NCBI GenBank assembly: GCA_020637595.1
Contig: JACKKE010000003.1
Location: 248,001-312,000 of the forward strand
Source: Rhodobacter sp.
Lineage (GTDB): Bacteria; Pseudomonadota; Alphaproteobacteria; Rhodobacterales; Rhodobacteraceae
Reading direction: 5' to 3'
Length of the DNA: 64,000 nucleotides
The notes under the pieces were generated by a model. The model had not been told where the DNA came from and did not search any database. It saw only the letters and a list, made by a program, of their open reading frames with translations. Below, piece by piece: positions 17,118 to 24,814 of the stretch (position 1 is its first letter; every line of letters begins with the position of its first letter). The translations under genes and the position numbers were made by a program.

Positions 17118-17573
17118 ATGATCGACCTCGACGACACCGACCGCGCGATCCTGCGCACGCTGGCCGTCGACGCCACGCTCTCGGCCGGGGCGCTGGGGCG
17201 GCAGCTGGGGCTCAGCCAGCCGGCAACCTGGCGGCGAATGAAGCGCCTGACCGAAGCCGGCGCGCTGGCCGGCCGACGGCTGGACCTGGACCGCGCGGCA
17301 CTGGGGTTCGGCGTGACGGTGTTCCTGGGCGTATCGCTCGCGGCCAAGGGTCGGATGAGCCTCGAGGATTTCGAGCGCGCGGTCGGCGCGATCCCCGAGG
17401 TGCAGACGGTGCAGCATGTGCTGGGGCTCTATGACTATCGCCTGCGGGTGGTGGCCCGCGACCTGTCGGATTTCGAGCGCGTTCTGCGGCGCCGGATCAT
17501 GACGCTACCGGGGGTCGGGCAGGTCGATGCGAACGTGCTGCTCAGCGAGGAACGGCTGGCCGGTCCGCTGTAG
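17118..17573 (+). CDS. Lrp/AsnC family regulator, second
   Basis: A 151-residue Lrp-type regulator with helix-turn-helix DDTDRAILRTLAVDATLSAGALGRQLGLSQPATWRRMKRL and a RAM domain (VQTVQHVLGLYDYRLRVVARDL). It has the same architecture as the gene just upstream but only moderate identity, so the pair is either an old duplication or two independent members. The ligand is unknown. The two are separated by a repeat copy, so they may be transcribed separately. Confidence 0.88.
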   Translation: MIDLDDTDRAILRTLAVDATLSAGALGRQLGLSQPATWRRMKRLTEAGALAGRRLDLDRAALGFGVTVFLGVSLAAKGRMSLEDFERAVGAIPEVQTVQHVLGLYDYRLRVVARDLSDFERVLRRRIMTLPGVGQVDANVLLSEERLAGPL

Positions 17574-17662
17574 GCGGGGGGCTTTGCCCCCCGCACCCCC
17601 CACCGAGGGGGACGCACGCGCCCCCCCTCTGGACACCCCCCGTGCGTATTTCAGGCAAGATG
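17574..17662 (-). repeat. Modular intergenic repeat, copy 6
   Basis: GGGGGCTTTGCCCCC (17577-17591), a GC-rich arm with GGGGGACGCACGCGCCCCCC and the core GCGTATTTCAGGCAAGATG (17644-17662; minus-strand CATCTTGCC-n-AAATACGC). Nearly the same block as copy 1. It borders the catabolic island on the left. Confidence 0.75.
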
Positions 17663-17729
17663 AAACCGTGTGGATTTGATTGACATTGATAATTACCTTC
17701 GGCACGCTGTCCTGCAGGAGGACCCCGTC

Positions 17730-18167
17730 ATGCCCGCCAATCATCGCCTCGGTCAGCGCGTGTCGCGTCTGGCGCGGATCATGCAGGTACGGCTTGAGGG
17801 CGATCTGGCGCCGCTCGGGCTGACCCGGCTGGGCGCGCTGGTGTTGAGCGGGATTGGCGACGACGGGCTGATCGCCCCGTCCGAGCTGGCCGATCACGCC
17901 GGCATCACCCGCCCCGCCCTGTCGCGCCTCTTGCGCGGGCTGGAAGAGCGCGGGTTGATCACCCGCACCGCGGGGCAGGCCGAAGATGGCCGTCAGACCG
18001 CTGTCGCCTTGACGCCCGAAGGGGCGGCGGCGCTGGTCCGGGTGCGCGCGGCCTTTGACGCGCTGCAGGACCATTTCACCGCCAAGCTGACGCCCGAGGC
18101 CCTGGCCGCGCTGTCCGCCATGCTCGACACCCTTGCCGCGGGGGAACCCGCGCCCACCGCCTATTGA
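17730..18167 (+). CDS. MarR family transcription regulator
   Basis: A 145-residue winged-helix regulator. The DNA-binding core is APSELADHAGITRPALSRLLRGLEERGLITRTAGQAEDGRQTAVALTPEG (about residues 50-100), with the wing at EDGRQTAV. ATG 17730 is fixed by a perfect AGGAGG eight bases upstream. It ends nine bases before the reductive dehalogenase gene and is almost certainly co-transcribed with it. MarR repressors often respond to phenolic or aromatic ligands, and respiratory dehalogenase genes commonly have MarR partners, so the dehalogenase substrate is the likely effector (inference). The AT-rich stretch ATTGACATTGATAATTACC (17680-17698) may hold the operator. Confidence 0.88.
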   Translation: MPANHRLGQRVSRLARIMQVRLEGDLAPLGLTRLGALVLSGIGDDGLIAPSELADHAGITRPALSRLLRGLEERGLITRTAGQAEDGRQTAVALTPEGAAALVRVRAAFDALQDHFTAKLTPEALAALSAMLDTLAAGEPAPTAY

Positions 18168-18175
18168 GGTCCGCG

Positions 18176-21100
18176 ATGCCGCTCTTTTCTCATGCCGACC
18201 GCCCCGTCCACCTCGGCCCCTTTCCGATGGAGCGGCTGCGCCGAGGCAGCGCGCCGGATCTGGCCGCCCTGCCCTGGTCGCAGCCACTCGCCTTCGAGCA
18301 CCCGGACCCGCAGGCGCTGACCCATGCGATGGCGCGGTTTCAGGCGCTGTTCGACACGGTGCGCGCGGGCCCTCTGGGCCATGAGCCGGCCGAGATCCCT
18401 GACAATCCGGTTGCACGGTCCGAGCACCTGAAAGCCGCCGGCTATTACTTCGATGCCTCGTTGATGGGGGTCTGCGCGCTGGACGCGGCGCATCACCTGC
18501 CCGCGCCGCATCGCAACCCGCGTATCGACGCCCTGCGCGCCGAACTGGAACAGGGCCAGCCCAAGACCCACGCCGCCGGTATCGACGCGATCTACGCCGA
18601 TATCCTCGACGCCGCCCGCAGCCCGCACGGGCCGGTCACCCATCACAGCCATGCGCTGGTGATTGCCGTCGGCTATACCCGCGACCCGGCGCAGGGCGAG
18701 GCGGGCACCGACTGGCTGCACGGCACGCAAGCGCATCGCGCGGCGCTTTTGGCGAATTATACGGCGGTGGTGCTGTCGTCCTACCTGCGGCTTCTGGGCC
18801 ATGAGGCGCGCGCCCATTCGGCCAGCACCTCCGAGGTGGATCTGGCGCGGCTGGCGGTCTCGGCGGGGTTGGCGGGGATCGAGGAGGGCGTTGCGGTCAA
18901 CCCCTATCTGGGCACGCGGTATGCGCTGGCGGCAGTGACCACGACGCTGGAACTGGCCCCTGACCAGCCGCTGGCCGACGCCGGGCGCAGCCTGCGCAGC
19001 CACGGTCCCGGCTGGTGGACCGGCGCCGCAGCCCCCGTCCGCGCCGCCACCGCCGAGCCCTTTGCCCATCGCGAATTCCGCAAGGGCCCCTATCCGTTCG
19101 AGCGCCTCAAGCGCGTCGACGCGCCGACCACGCTGATCGACGAGGACCGCGTGCCGCGCTTCCCCAAACGCGCCGATTTCTTTGCCCGCGCACTTTACGG
19201 CGACATGGGCAAGGCGGTGCAGGACGGGGCGAAGGGTGGGCGCTATGTGTTGAAGTCGCCGATCGGCGCCTGCGCGCGCCGGGCGCTGGGGGCGCTGTTG
19301 CTCTTGCAATTCGGCGAGGCGCGCGGCCCGGTGCAGGCCACCGACCCCGCGCGCAACGCCGACAACCTCAAGGCTGCGTCCTATTACCTGAGCTGCGACG
19401 CGGTGGGCCTCAGCCGGGTGCCGGACTGGGCCTATTACTCGCACAACTCGGCGGGCGAGCCGATCACCCCCTATCACGCGAACGCGGTCAACATGCTGCT
19501 CGATCAGGGGTTCGAGACGATGGACGGGGCCTCGGGCGACGACTGGATTTCGGTCGCGCAGTCGATGCGCGCCTATCTGCGCTTCTCGCTGCTGGGCGGC
19601 GTGGTGGCCGAGCAGATCCGCCGTTTGGGCTATTCCGCGCGGGTGCATTCGGCGCTCGATGGCGATGTGCTGCAGCCGCCGCTGTTGCTGCTCAGCGGGT
19701 TGGGCGAGGTCAGCCGGATCGGCGAGGTGATCCTGAACCCCTATCTGGGACCGCGGCTGAAATCGGGCACGGTGACCACCGACATGCCGATGACCCATGA
19801 CCGGCCAATTGACTTTGGCCTGCAACGCTTCTGCGACAAATGCAATAAATGCGCCCGGGAATGCCCTTCAGGCGCGATCACTGCTGGCACTAAACGAATG
19901 TATAACGGTTACGAGATCTGGAAATCGGACGCCGAGAAATGCGCCCGCTACCGGATCACCAATGCCGCCGGCGGCATGTGTGGGCGCTGCATGAAGACCT
20001 GCCCCTGGAACCTGCAGGGCCTCTTTGCCGAGGCCCCGTTCCGCTGGCTGGCGACCCACGCCCCGGGCACCGCACCGCTGCTGCAGCGCCTTGACGACGC
20101 GCTGGATCGCGGCGCGATCAACCCGGCCAAGACCTGGTGGTGGGATGTCGAACTGGACGCCGCCGGCAAACGCTATGTGCAGGCAGGCGCGGTCAACCGC
20201 CGGGGCCTCAGCCCGGACCTGGTGCTGCGCCCCGAGGACCAGACGCTGGCCGTCTACCCCGCCGATGTGATGCCCCTGCCCTTCCCCGTCAAACAGCCGC
20301 TGAACCGCGAGGAGGGCATTACCCGCTATCGCGCGCTGCTGACGCCCGAGGAATACCGCAACCGCCTGCGCCGCGACGAAACCGAGGGGCTGACACCGCA
20401 GTCGCGCATCCCGGGAACGCCGCCGGTCTTTCCCGTCACCGTCACCCGCCGCGACGATCTGGACGCCGACACCGTGCGCCTGGAACTGACCCGCGCCGAT
20501 GGCCAGCCGCTGCCGCCCTTCACCGCCGGCGCGCATATCGACGTGATGATCGCCCCCGAATACCAGCGCGAATACTCGCTGGCGGGCGACCCTGCGGACG
20601 GCACGACATATGTCCTCGGCGTGCAGCGCGAGGCCTCGGGGCGCGGCGGGTCGATCCTGCTGCACCGGGTGTTCCACACCGGCCGGCGGGTCTTTGTCAC
20701 GCCGCCCGCCAACAACTTCCCGCTGGACGAGGCCGCGCCGCTGACCCTGCTGATCGGCGGCGGCATCGGCATCACGCCGATGCTGACGATGGCCCATCGG
20801 CTGCACGCACTGGGGCGCGATTTCCGGCTGCACTATCTCTGCCGCGACAGCGCGCCCTTCGGTCATGAACTGGCTGCCGCTCCTTGGGCAGACCGTGCCA
20901 CGACGCACCTCCGCGCGGGCGGACCACGGGTGGATCTGGCCGCACTGATCCCGGAGCATGTGCGGGGCGCGAAACTCTATACCTGCGGCGGGGCCGAGCT
21001 GATGGATGCCGTGTTCGACGCCGCCCGCATCCGGGGCTGGCCCGACGACGCCCTGGCGCGCGAATTCTTCGCCGTGCCCGAAGCGCCCGACTATGTGAAC

Positions 21101-21370
21101 CACCCGTTCACCCTGCACCTCGAACGCTCGAACCGCGACATCCCGGTCGCCGCCGATCAAAGCGCGACCGACGCCCTGGAGGCCGCCGGGATCGTGATCC
21201 CCACCAAATGCTCGGACGGGATCTGCGGGGTCTGCGCGGTCGCACACCATTCACCGGACGGGATCGAACACCGCGACTACGTGCTTTCGGCCCGGGAACG
21301 CGAGAGCCGCGTCGTGCTCTGCTGCTCGCGCGCCCGCGACGATGGCGGTGTGATCGCCCTCGATCTGTGA
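18176..21370 (+). CDS. Self-sufficient catabolic reductive dehalogenase (RdhA fused to NAD(P)H reductase)
   Basis: A 1064-residue cytoplasmic protein without export signal. Two related halves form the RdhA part: GPFPMERL (14-21) and NPYLG (242) recur as GPYPFERL (304-311) and NPYLG (521). Two [4Fe-4S] ferredoxin motifs follow: Cys553, 556, 559, 563 (CDKCNKCARECP) and Cys589, 602, 605, 609 (GMCGRCMKTCPW). The C-terminus is a phthalate dioxygenase reductase-like module: REYSLAG flavin motif (798-804), IGGGIGITPM nucleotide motif (about 859-868) and a plant-type [2Fe-2S] site (Cys1012, 1017, 1020 and 1049 or 1050). This is the architecture known from BhbA of Comamonas and NpRdhA of Nitratireductor, which remove halogen from hydroxylated aromatics using cobalamin and NAD(P)H under air. 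Substrate unknown. I could not place the catalytic Tyr and Lys/Arg without an alignment; Tyr420/421 lie in a plausible region. Confidence 0.9.
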   Translation: MPLFSHADRPVHLGPFPMERLRRGSAPDLAALPWSQPLAFEHPDPQALTHAMARFQALFDTVRAGPLGHEPAEIPDNPVARSEHLKAAGYYFDASLMGVCALDAAHHLPAPHRNPRIDALRAELEQGQPKTHAAGIDAIYADILDAARSPHGPVTHHSHALVIAVGYTRDPAQGEAGTDWLHGTQAHRAALLANYTAVVLSSYLRLLGHEARAHSASTSEVDLARLAVSAGLAGIEEGVAVNPYLGTRYALAAVTTTLELAPDQPLADAGRSLRSHGPGWWTGAAAPVRAATAEPFAHREFRKGPYPFERLKRVDAPTTLIDEDRVPRFPKRADFFARALYGDMGKAVQDGAKGGRYVLKSPIGACARRALGALLLLQFGEARGPVQATDPARNADNLKAASYYLSCDAVGLSRVPDWAYYSHNSAGEPITPYHANAVNMLLDQGFETMDGASGDDWISVAQSMRAYLRFSLLGGVVAEQIRRLGYSARVHSALDGDVLQPPLLLLSGLGEVSRIGEVILNPYLGPRLKSGTVTTDMPMTHDRPIDFGLQRFCDKCNKCARECPSGAITAGTKRMYNGYEIWKSDAEKCARYRITNAAGGMCGRCMKTCPWNLQGLFAEAPFRWLATHAPGTAPLLQRLDDALDRGAINPAKTWWWDVELDAAGKRYVQAGAVNRRGLSPDLVLRPEDQTLAVYPADVMPLPFPVKQPLNREEGITRYRALLTPEEYRNRLRRDETEGLTPQSRIPGTPPVFPVTVTRRDDLDADTVRLELTRADGQPLPPFTAGAHIDVMIAPEYQREYSLAGDPADGTTYVLGVQREASGRGGSILLHRVFHTGRRVFVTPPANNFPLDEAAPLTLLIGGGIGITPMLTMAHRLHALGRDFRLHYLCRDSAPFGHELAAAPWADRATTHLRAGGPRVDLAALIPEHVRGAKLYTCGGAELMDAVFDAARIRGWPDDALAREFFAVPEAPDYVNHPFTLHLERSNRDIPVAADQSATDALEAAGIVIPTKCSDGICGVCAVAHHSPDGIEHRDYVLSARERESRVVLCCSRARDDGGVIALDL

Positions 21371-21385
21371 GCCAGCGCACAGCCA

Positions 21386-21408
21386 CCTGCGCCTTTACGC
21401 GGCGCAGG
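21386..21408 (+). terminator. Hairpin after the dehalogenase gene
   Basis: Perfect stem CCTGCGCC (21386-21393) / GGCGCAGG (21401-21408), seven-base loop, 15 bases after the stop. No T-run, so read-through into the next gene remains possible. Confidence 0.4.
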
Positions 21409-21446
21409 CGCGGGCCTAGCCTGAACGCGGCAACAGGAGCCCGACC

Positions 21447-22475
21447 ATGACTGACATCTCGCTTGGCCTCGACAGCTTTGGCGACATCACGCTGGACGCG
21501 AACGGCCAGCCCAAACCCGCAGACGCCGTCCTGCGCGACGTGGTTGAACAGGCGGTGCACGCCGATGCGCTGGGGATCGACTTTATCGGCCTGGGCGAAC
21601 ATCACCGCGACGATTTCGCCATCTCGGCACCCGAGATGGTGCTGGCCACCATCGCCGGACGCACCCGACGCATCAAACTGGGCACGGCGGTCACGATCCT
21701 GTCGACCGACGACCCGGTGCGGGTGTTCCAACGTTTCTCGACGCTCAACGCGCTGTCGAACGGCCGGGCCGAACCGATCCTGGGGCGCGGCTCGTTCACC
21801 GAGAGCTATCCGCTCTTCGGACTGGACCTGCACGACTACGACACGCTGTTCGAGGAACGCCTCGACCTCTTCGTCCGCCTCCTGCGGCAGGACCGGGTGA
21901 GCTGGTCCGGCCAGACCCGCACACCGCTGCGCGATGCGACGGTGTATCCGCGGCTGGGTCAACCGCTGACCACCTGGGTCGGCGTCGGCGGCAGCCCGGA
22001 ATCGGTGGTGCGCGTCGCCCGCCATGACCTGCAGCTGATGCTGGCGATCATCGGCGGCGACCCGCTGCGCTTCCGCCCGCTGGTCGATCTCTATCACCGC
22101 GCCATCGACAAACTGCAGACCCGGGCCCGCCCGATCGGCGTCCACGCGCCCGGCTTCATCGCCGAAACCGACGAGGCCGCGCGCGAGGCACTCTGGCCGC
22201 ACTATCAGGCCATGTTCGGCCGGATCGGACGCGAGCGCGGCTGGCCACCAGTGACCAAGGACCGCTTTCTGGGCGAAGTCGCGCATGGCGCGCTGTTCGT
22301 GGGCTCGCCCGAAACGGTCGCCCGCAAGATCGCCCGCACGGTCAAGGGGCTGGGGCTGGCACGGTTCGATCTGAAATACGCAACCGGCCCGATGCCGCAC
22401 GCCCAGCTGATGGAGGGGCTGACCCTCTACGGCGAACGGGTGATCCCGATGGTCCGCGACATGCTGACCGGCTGA
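21447..22475 (+). CDS. Luciferase-like (LLM) flavin-dependent oxidoreductase
   Basis: A 342-residue TIM-barrel flavoprotein of the bacterial luciferase-like monooxygenase superfamily. Typical parts are LGLDSFGDIT, GLGEHHRDDFAISAPEMVLATIAGRTRRIKLGTAVTIL, DPVRVFQRFSTLNALSNGRAEPILGRGSF and a C-terminal FVGSPETVARKIA. These enzymes use FMNH2 or F420 and oxygen; the alphaproteobacterial ones use FMN from a separate reductase. CAGGAG precedes the ATG. It lies 76 bases after the dehalogenase and could act on the same aromatic compounds or on their side products, but this link is only positional. Confidence 0.88.
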   Translation: MTDISLGLDSFGDITLDANGQPKPADAVLRDVVEQAVHADALGIDFIGLGEHHRDDFAISAPEMVLATIAGRTRRIKLGTAVTILSTDDPVRVFQRFSTLNALSNGRAEPILGRGSFTESYPLFGLDLHDYDTLFEERLDLFVRLLRQDRVSWSGQTRTPLRDATVYPRLGQPLTTWVGVGGSPESVVRVARHDLQLMLAIIGGDPLRFRPLVDLYHRAIDKLQTRARPIGVHAPGFIAETDEAAREALWPHYQAMFGRIGRERGWPPVTKDRFLGEVAHGALFVGSPETVARKIARTVKGLGLARFDLKYATGPMPHAQLMEGLTLYGERVIPMVRDMLTG

Positions 22476-22521
22476 CGGGGCGCTCCCGCACTTTGTCGCG
22501 GATCAAAGATCCGCTCCGCCG

Positions 22522-22614
22522 TTTGGGCCGGGCTCGCTGCGCGAGCCTGAAGAAAGGGGGCTTTGCCCCCTCGCCCTACGGGCTCACCCCCAGGATATTT
22601 GAAACGCAAAGATG
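22522..22614 (-). repeat. Composite intergenic repeat, copy 7
   Basis: Modules: a hairpin GGCTCGC-TGC-GCGAGCC (22530-22546), GGGGGCTTTGCCCCC (22556-22570), CGCCCTACGGGCT, and the core at 22593-22614 (starts GGATATTTGAAACGC). The entire block of about 100 bases recurs with the same module order at 44531-44630. Confidence 0.75.
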
Positions 22615-22628
22615 GGCCAAACTCGCTT

Positions 22629-22650
22629 CATCTTTGCGTCTTAAATATCC
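22629..22650 (+). repeat. Intergenic repeat core, copy 8, inverted partner of copy 7
   Basis: Starts CATCTTTGCGTCTTAAATAT and ends CC. It is the inverse of copy 7 with 20 of 22 positions complementary and a 14-base loop, and flanking CCCCCA / TCGGGGG adds to the stem. It lies between convergent genes and probably works as a two-way terminator. After it come further GC-rich arms (GGGGGTGGAAAACCCCC, 22664-22680) up to the paaZ stop. Confidence 0.75.
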
Positions 22651-22749
22651 TCGGGGGATCCAAGGGGGTGGAAAACCCCCTTGGCGGGGTGCGGGGCTGG
22701 CCCTGCGCGGGCCGAGGGGGCTCGATGCCCCCGAGGCACGCTCTCCGGT

Positions 22750-24795
22750 TTACGGCCAGGTCTTGGCCACCATCGTCAGCACGTCATACTGCGCGACCGG
22801 TTCGCCCTTCTGGTTGGCGACCACGCAATCCCAGCGCACCTCGCCATGCTCGGCGCCAACGCGGGGGTTGATCTCCTTGCAGGTCAGGGTCACGCCGAGG
22901 GTGTCGCCGGGATAGACCGGGGTCAGGAAGCGCAGGGTGTCGACGCCGTAATTGGCCAGGACCGGGCCCGGATCGGGCTGCACGAAAAGCCCGGCGGCAA
23001 AGCTGACGATCAGGTAGCCATGCGCCACACGACCGTCGAAGAACGGGTTGGCCTTGGCTGCGGCCTCGTCGAGATGGGCATAGAAGGTGTCGCCGGTGAA
23101 GGTGGCGAAGTGTTCGATGTCCTCCATCGTCACGGTGCGGGTGGCGGTGACGATCTGGTCGCCGACGCGCAGTTCGGCCAGCGATTTGCGGAACGGGTGC
23201 ACGTCGCTGCGGGTCGGTGCGCCGGGCAGCCAGCGGCCGGTGACCGCGCTGAGCAGCTTCGGCGCGCCCTGCACCGCGGTGCGTTGCATGAAGTGTTTGA
23301 CGCCGCGAATGCCGCCCATTTCCTCGCCACCACCGGCGCGGCCCGGGCCGCCGTGCACGAGGTTCGGCAGGGGCGCGCCGTGGCCGGTCGAGGATTTGGC
23401 GCTGGCGCGGTTCCCCAGCAGGATACGCCCGTGATAGGGGGCCATGCCGATCACCGCGGCCTCGGCCACCTCGGGCGAATCCGTGAAGACCGAGGCGGCG
23501 AGCGAGCCCTTGCCGCGCTGGGTCAGGGCGATCGCCTCGTCGAGGTCGTCATAGGGCATCACCGTGCTGACCGGGCCGAAAGCCTCGACGTCATGCACCG
23601 CGCGCGCGGCGTCCGGCCGGTCGCAATAGAGGACAACCGGGTTCAGGAAAGCGCCCGCGTCGGGATCGCCGGAAACCACCGACACCGCATCGGGGTTGCC
23701 GACGACGATCTCGGCATCGCTCTGCAGGTCGCGGATACGCGCCCGCACCTCGTCGCGCTGCGCGAGCGACGCCAGCGCGCCCATCCGCGTCGCCTCGTCG
23801 CCGGGCAGGCCGACGCCCATCTTGGCCAGCGCCGCGCCCAGTGCCGCGATCACCGCCTGTTCCTGCCCGCGCGGGACGAAGGCGCGGCGGATCGCGGTGC
23901 ATTTCTGCCCCGCCTTGACGGTCATCTCGCGGGTGATTTCCTTGATGAACAGGTCGAATTCGGGCGTCCCGGCAACCGCGTCGGGGCCCAGAACGCAGGC
24001 GTTGAGGCTGTCGGCCTCCATCGTGAAGCGCACGGAATTGTCGACAATGGCCTTCGAGGCCTTCAGCATCCGGCCGGTGCTGGCCGAACCCGTGAAGGTC
24101 ACCACATCCTGCCCGGTCACATGGTCCAGAAGATCGCCGGTCGAGCCGCAGATCAGCTGCAGAGCCCCTTCGGGCAACAGCCCCGAGGCGATGATCCGTT
24201 GCACCACCAGCTCGGTCAGATAGGCGGTCTGCGAGGCCGGTTTGATGATCGCGGGCATCCCGGCCAGCAGCGTCGGCGCGAGTTTCTCGAGCATCCCCCA
24301 GGTCGGAAAATTGAAAGCGTTGATGTGCACCGCGACGCCCTGCAGCGGCGTCAGGATGTGCTGTGCAGAAAAACTGCCATCCTTGGACAGCGGCTCGACA
24401 TTCCCCTCGACCAGCGTGCGGGTGTTCGGCAGCTCGCGCCGGCCCTGCCCCGAGTAGCTGAAGAGCGTGTGAATACCGCCCTCGATATCCACCAAGCCAT
24501 CGCGCGGCGTGGCGCCGGTGGCCAGCGACAGGGCGTGGAACTCGGCCTTGGCCTCGGTCAGGGCCTTGCCCAGTTCCTTGAGGATCGTCGCGCGCTCATG
24601 GAAGGTCATCGCGCGCAGCCTGGACCCGGCGGCGCGGCCATAGGCCAGCGCCTCGGCCATGTCGATGCCGCCCGAGTCGATGGTGGCGATCACCGTGCCG
24701 GTGCCGGCATCGCGCAGCTCGGCACCGTTGCGGCTGCCCTCTTTCCATTCACCGCAAATGTAGCTTTTCAGCCGATAGGGGGTCTGTGCAGTCAT
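22750..24795 (-). CDS. paaZ: Bifunctional oxepin-CoA hydrolase / 3-oxo-5,6-dehydrosuberyl-CoA semialdehyde dehydrogenase
   Basis: PaaZ (681 residues) opens the oxepin-CoA ring and oxidises the aldehyde formed in phenylacetate breakdown. The N-terminal aldehyde dehydrogenase domain shows VTFTGSASTGRML, the general base in FTMEADSLNACV and the catalytic cysteine in MTVKAGQKCTAIRRAF (about residue 295). The C-terminal R-hydratase (MaoC) domain starts near residue 540 and has TFTGDTFYAHLDEAAAKANPFFDGRVAHGYLIVSFAAGLFV. It is the last gene of the paa operon and converges with the LLM gene across the repeat pair. Confidence 0.95.
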   Translation of the reverse strand: MTAQTPYRLKSYICGEWKEGSRNGAELRDAGTGTVIATIDSGGIDMAEALAYGRAAGSRLRAMTFHERATILKELGKALTEAKAEFHALSLATGATPRDGLVDIEGGIHTLFSYSGQGRRELPNTRTLVEGNVEPLSKDGSFSAQHILTPLQGVAVHINAFNFPTWGMLEKLAPTLLAGMPAIIKPASQTAYLTELVVQRIIASGLLPEGALQLICGSTGDLLDHVTGQDVVTFTGSASTGRMLKASKAIVDNSVRFTMEADSLNACVLGPDAVAGTPEFDLFIKEITREMTVKAGQKCTAIRRAFVPRGQEQAVIAALGAALAKMGVGLPGDEATRMGALASLAQRDEVRARIRDLQSDAEIVVGNPDAVSVVSGDPDAGAFLNPVVLYCDRPDAARAVHDVEAFGPVSTVMPYDDLDEAIALTQRGKGSLAASVFTDSPEVAEAAVIGMAPYHGRILLGNRASAKSSTGHGAPLPNLVHGGPGRAGGGEEMGGIRGVKHFMQRTAVQGAPKLLSAVTGRWLPGAPTRSDVHPFRKSLAELRVGDQIVTATRTVTMEDIEHFATFTGDTFYAHLDEAAAKANPFFDGRVAHGYLIVSFAAGLFVQPDPGPVLANYGVDTLRFLTPVYPGDTLGVTLTCKEINPRVGAEHGEVRWDCVVANQKGEPVAQYDVLTMVAKTWP

Positions 24796-24814
24796 TGCGG
24801 CACCTTTCAGAGAA

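Noticed and set aside
17674..17700. Standard -35/-10 promoter before the MarR gene
   Set aside because: TTGACA is present, but no acceptable -10 lies 16-18 bases downstream; kept only as a possible operator region.
18176..20200. Dehalogenase N-terminal part as QueG (epoxyqueuosine reductase)
   Set aside because: QueG shares the cobalamin/4Fe-4S core but is about 350 residues, single-copy in fold and never fused to an FMN/2Fe-2S reductase; the duplication and fusion fit catabolic RdhA.
22493..22915. Short open frames across the repeat region after the LLM gene
   Set aside because: They translate the repeat modules themselves; similar peptides come from the other copies (for example near 44530).
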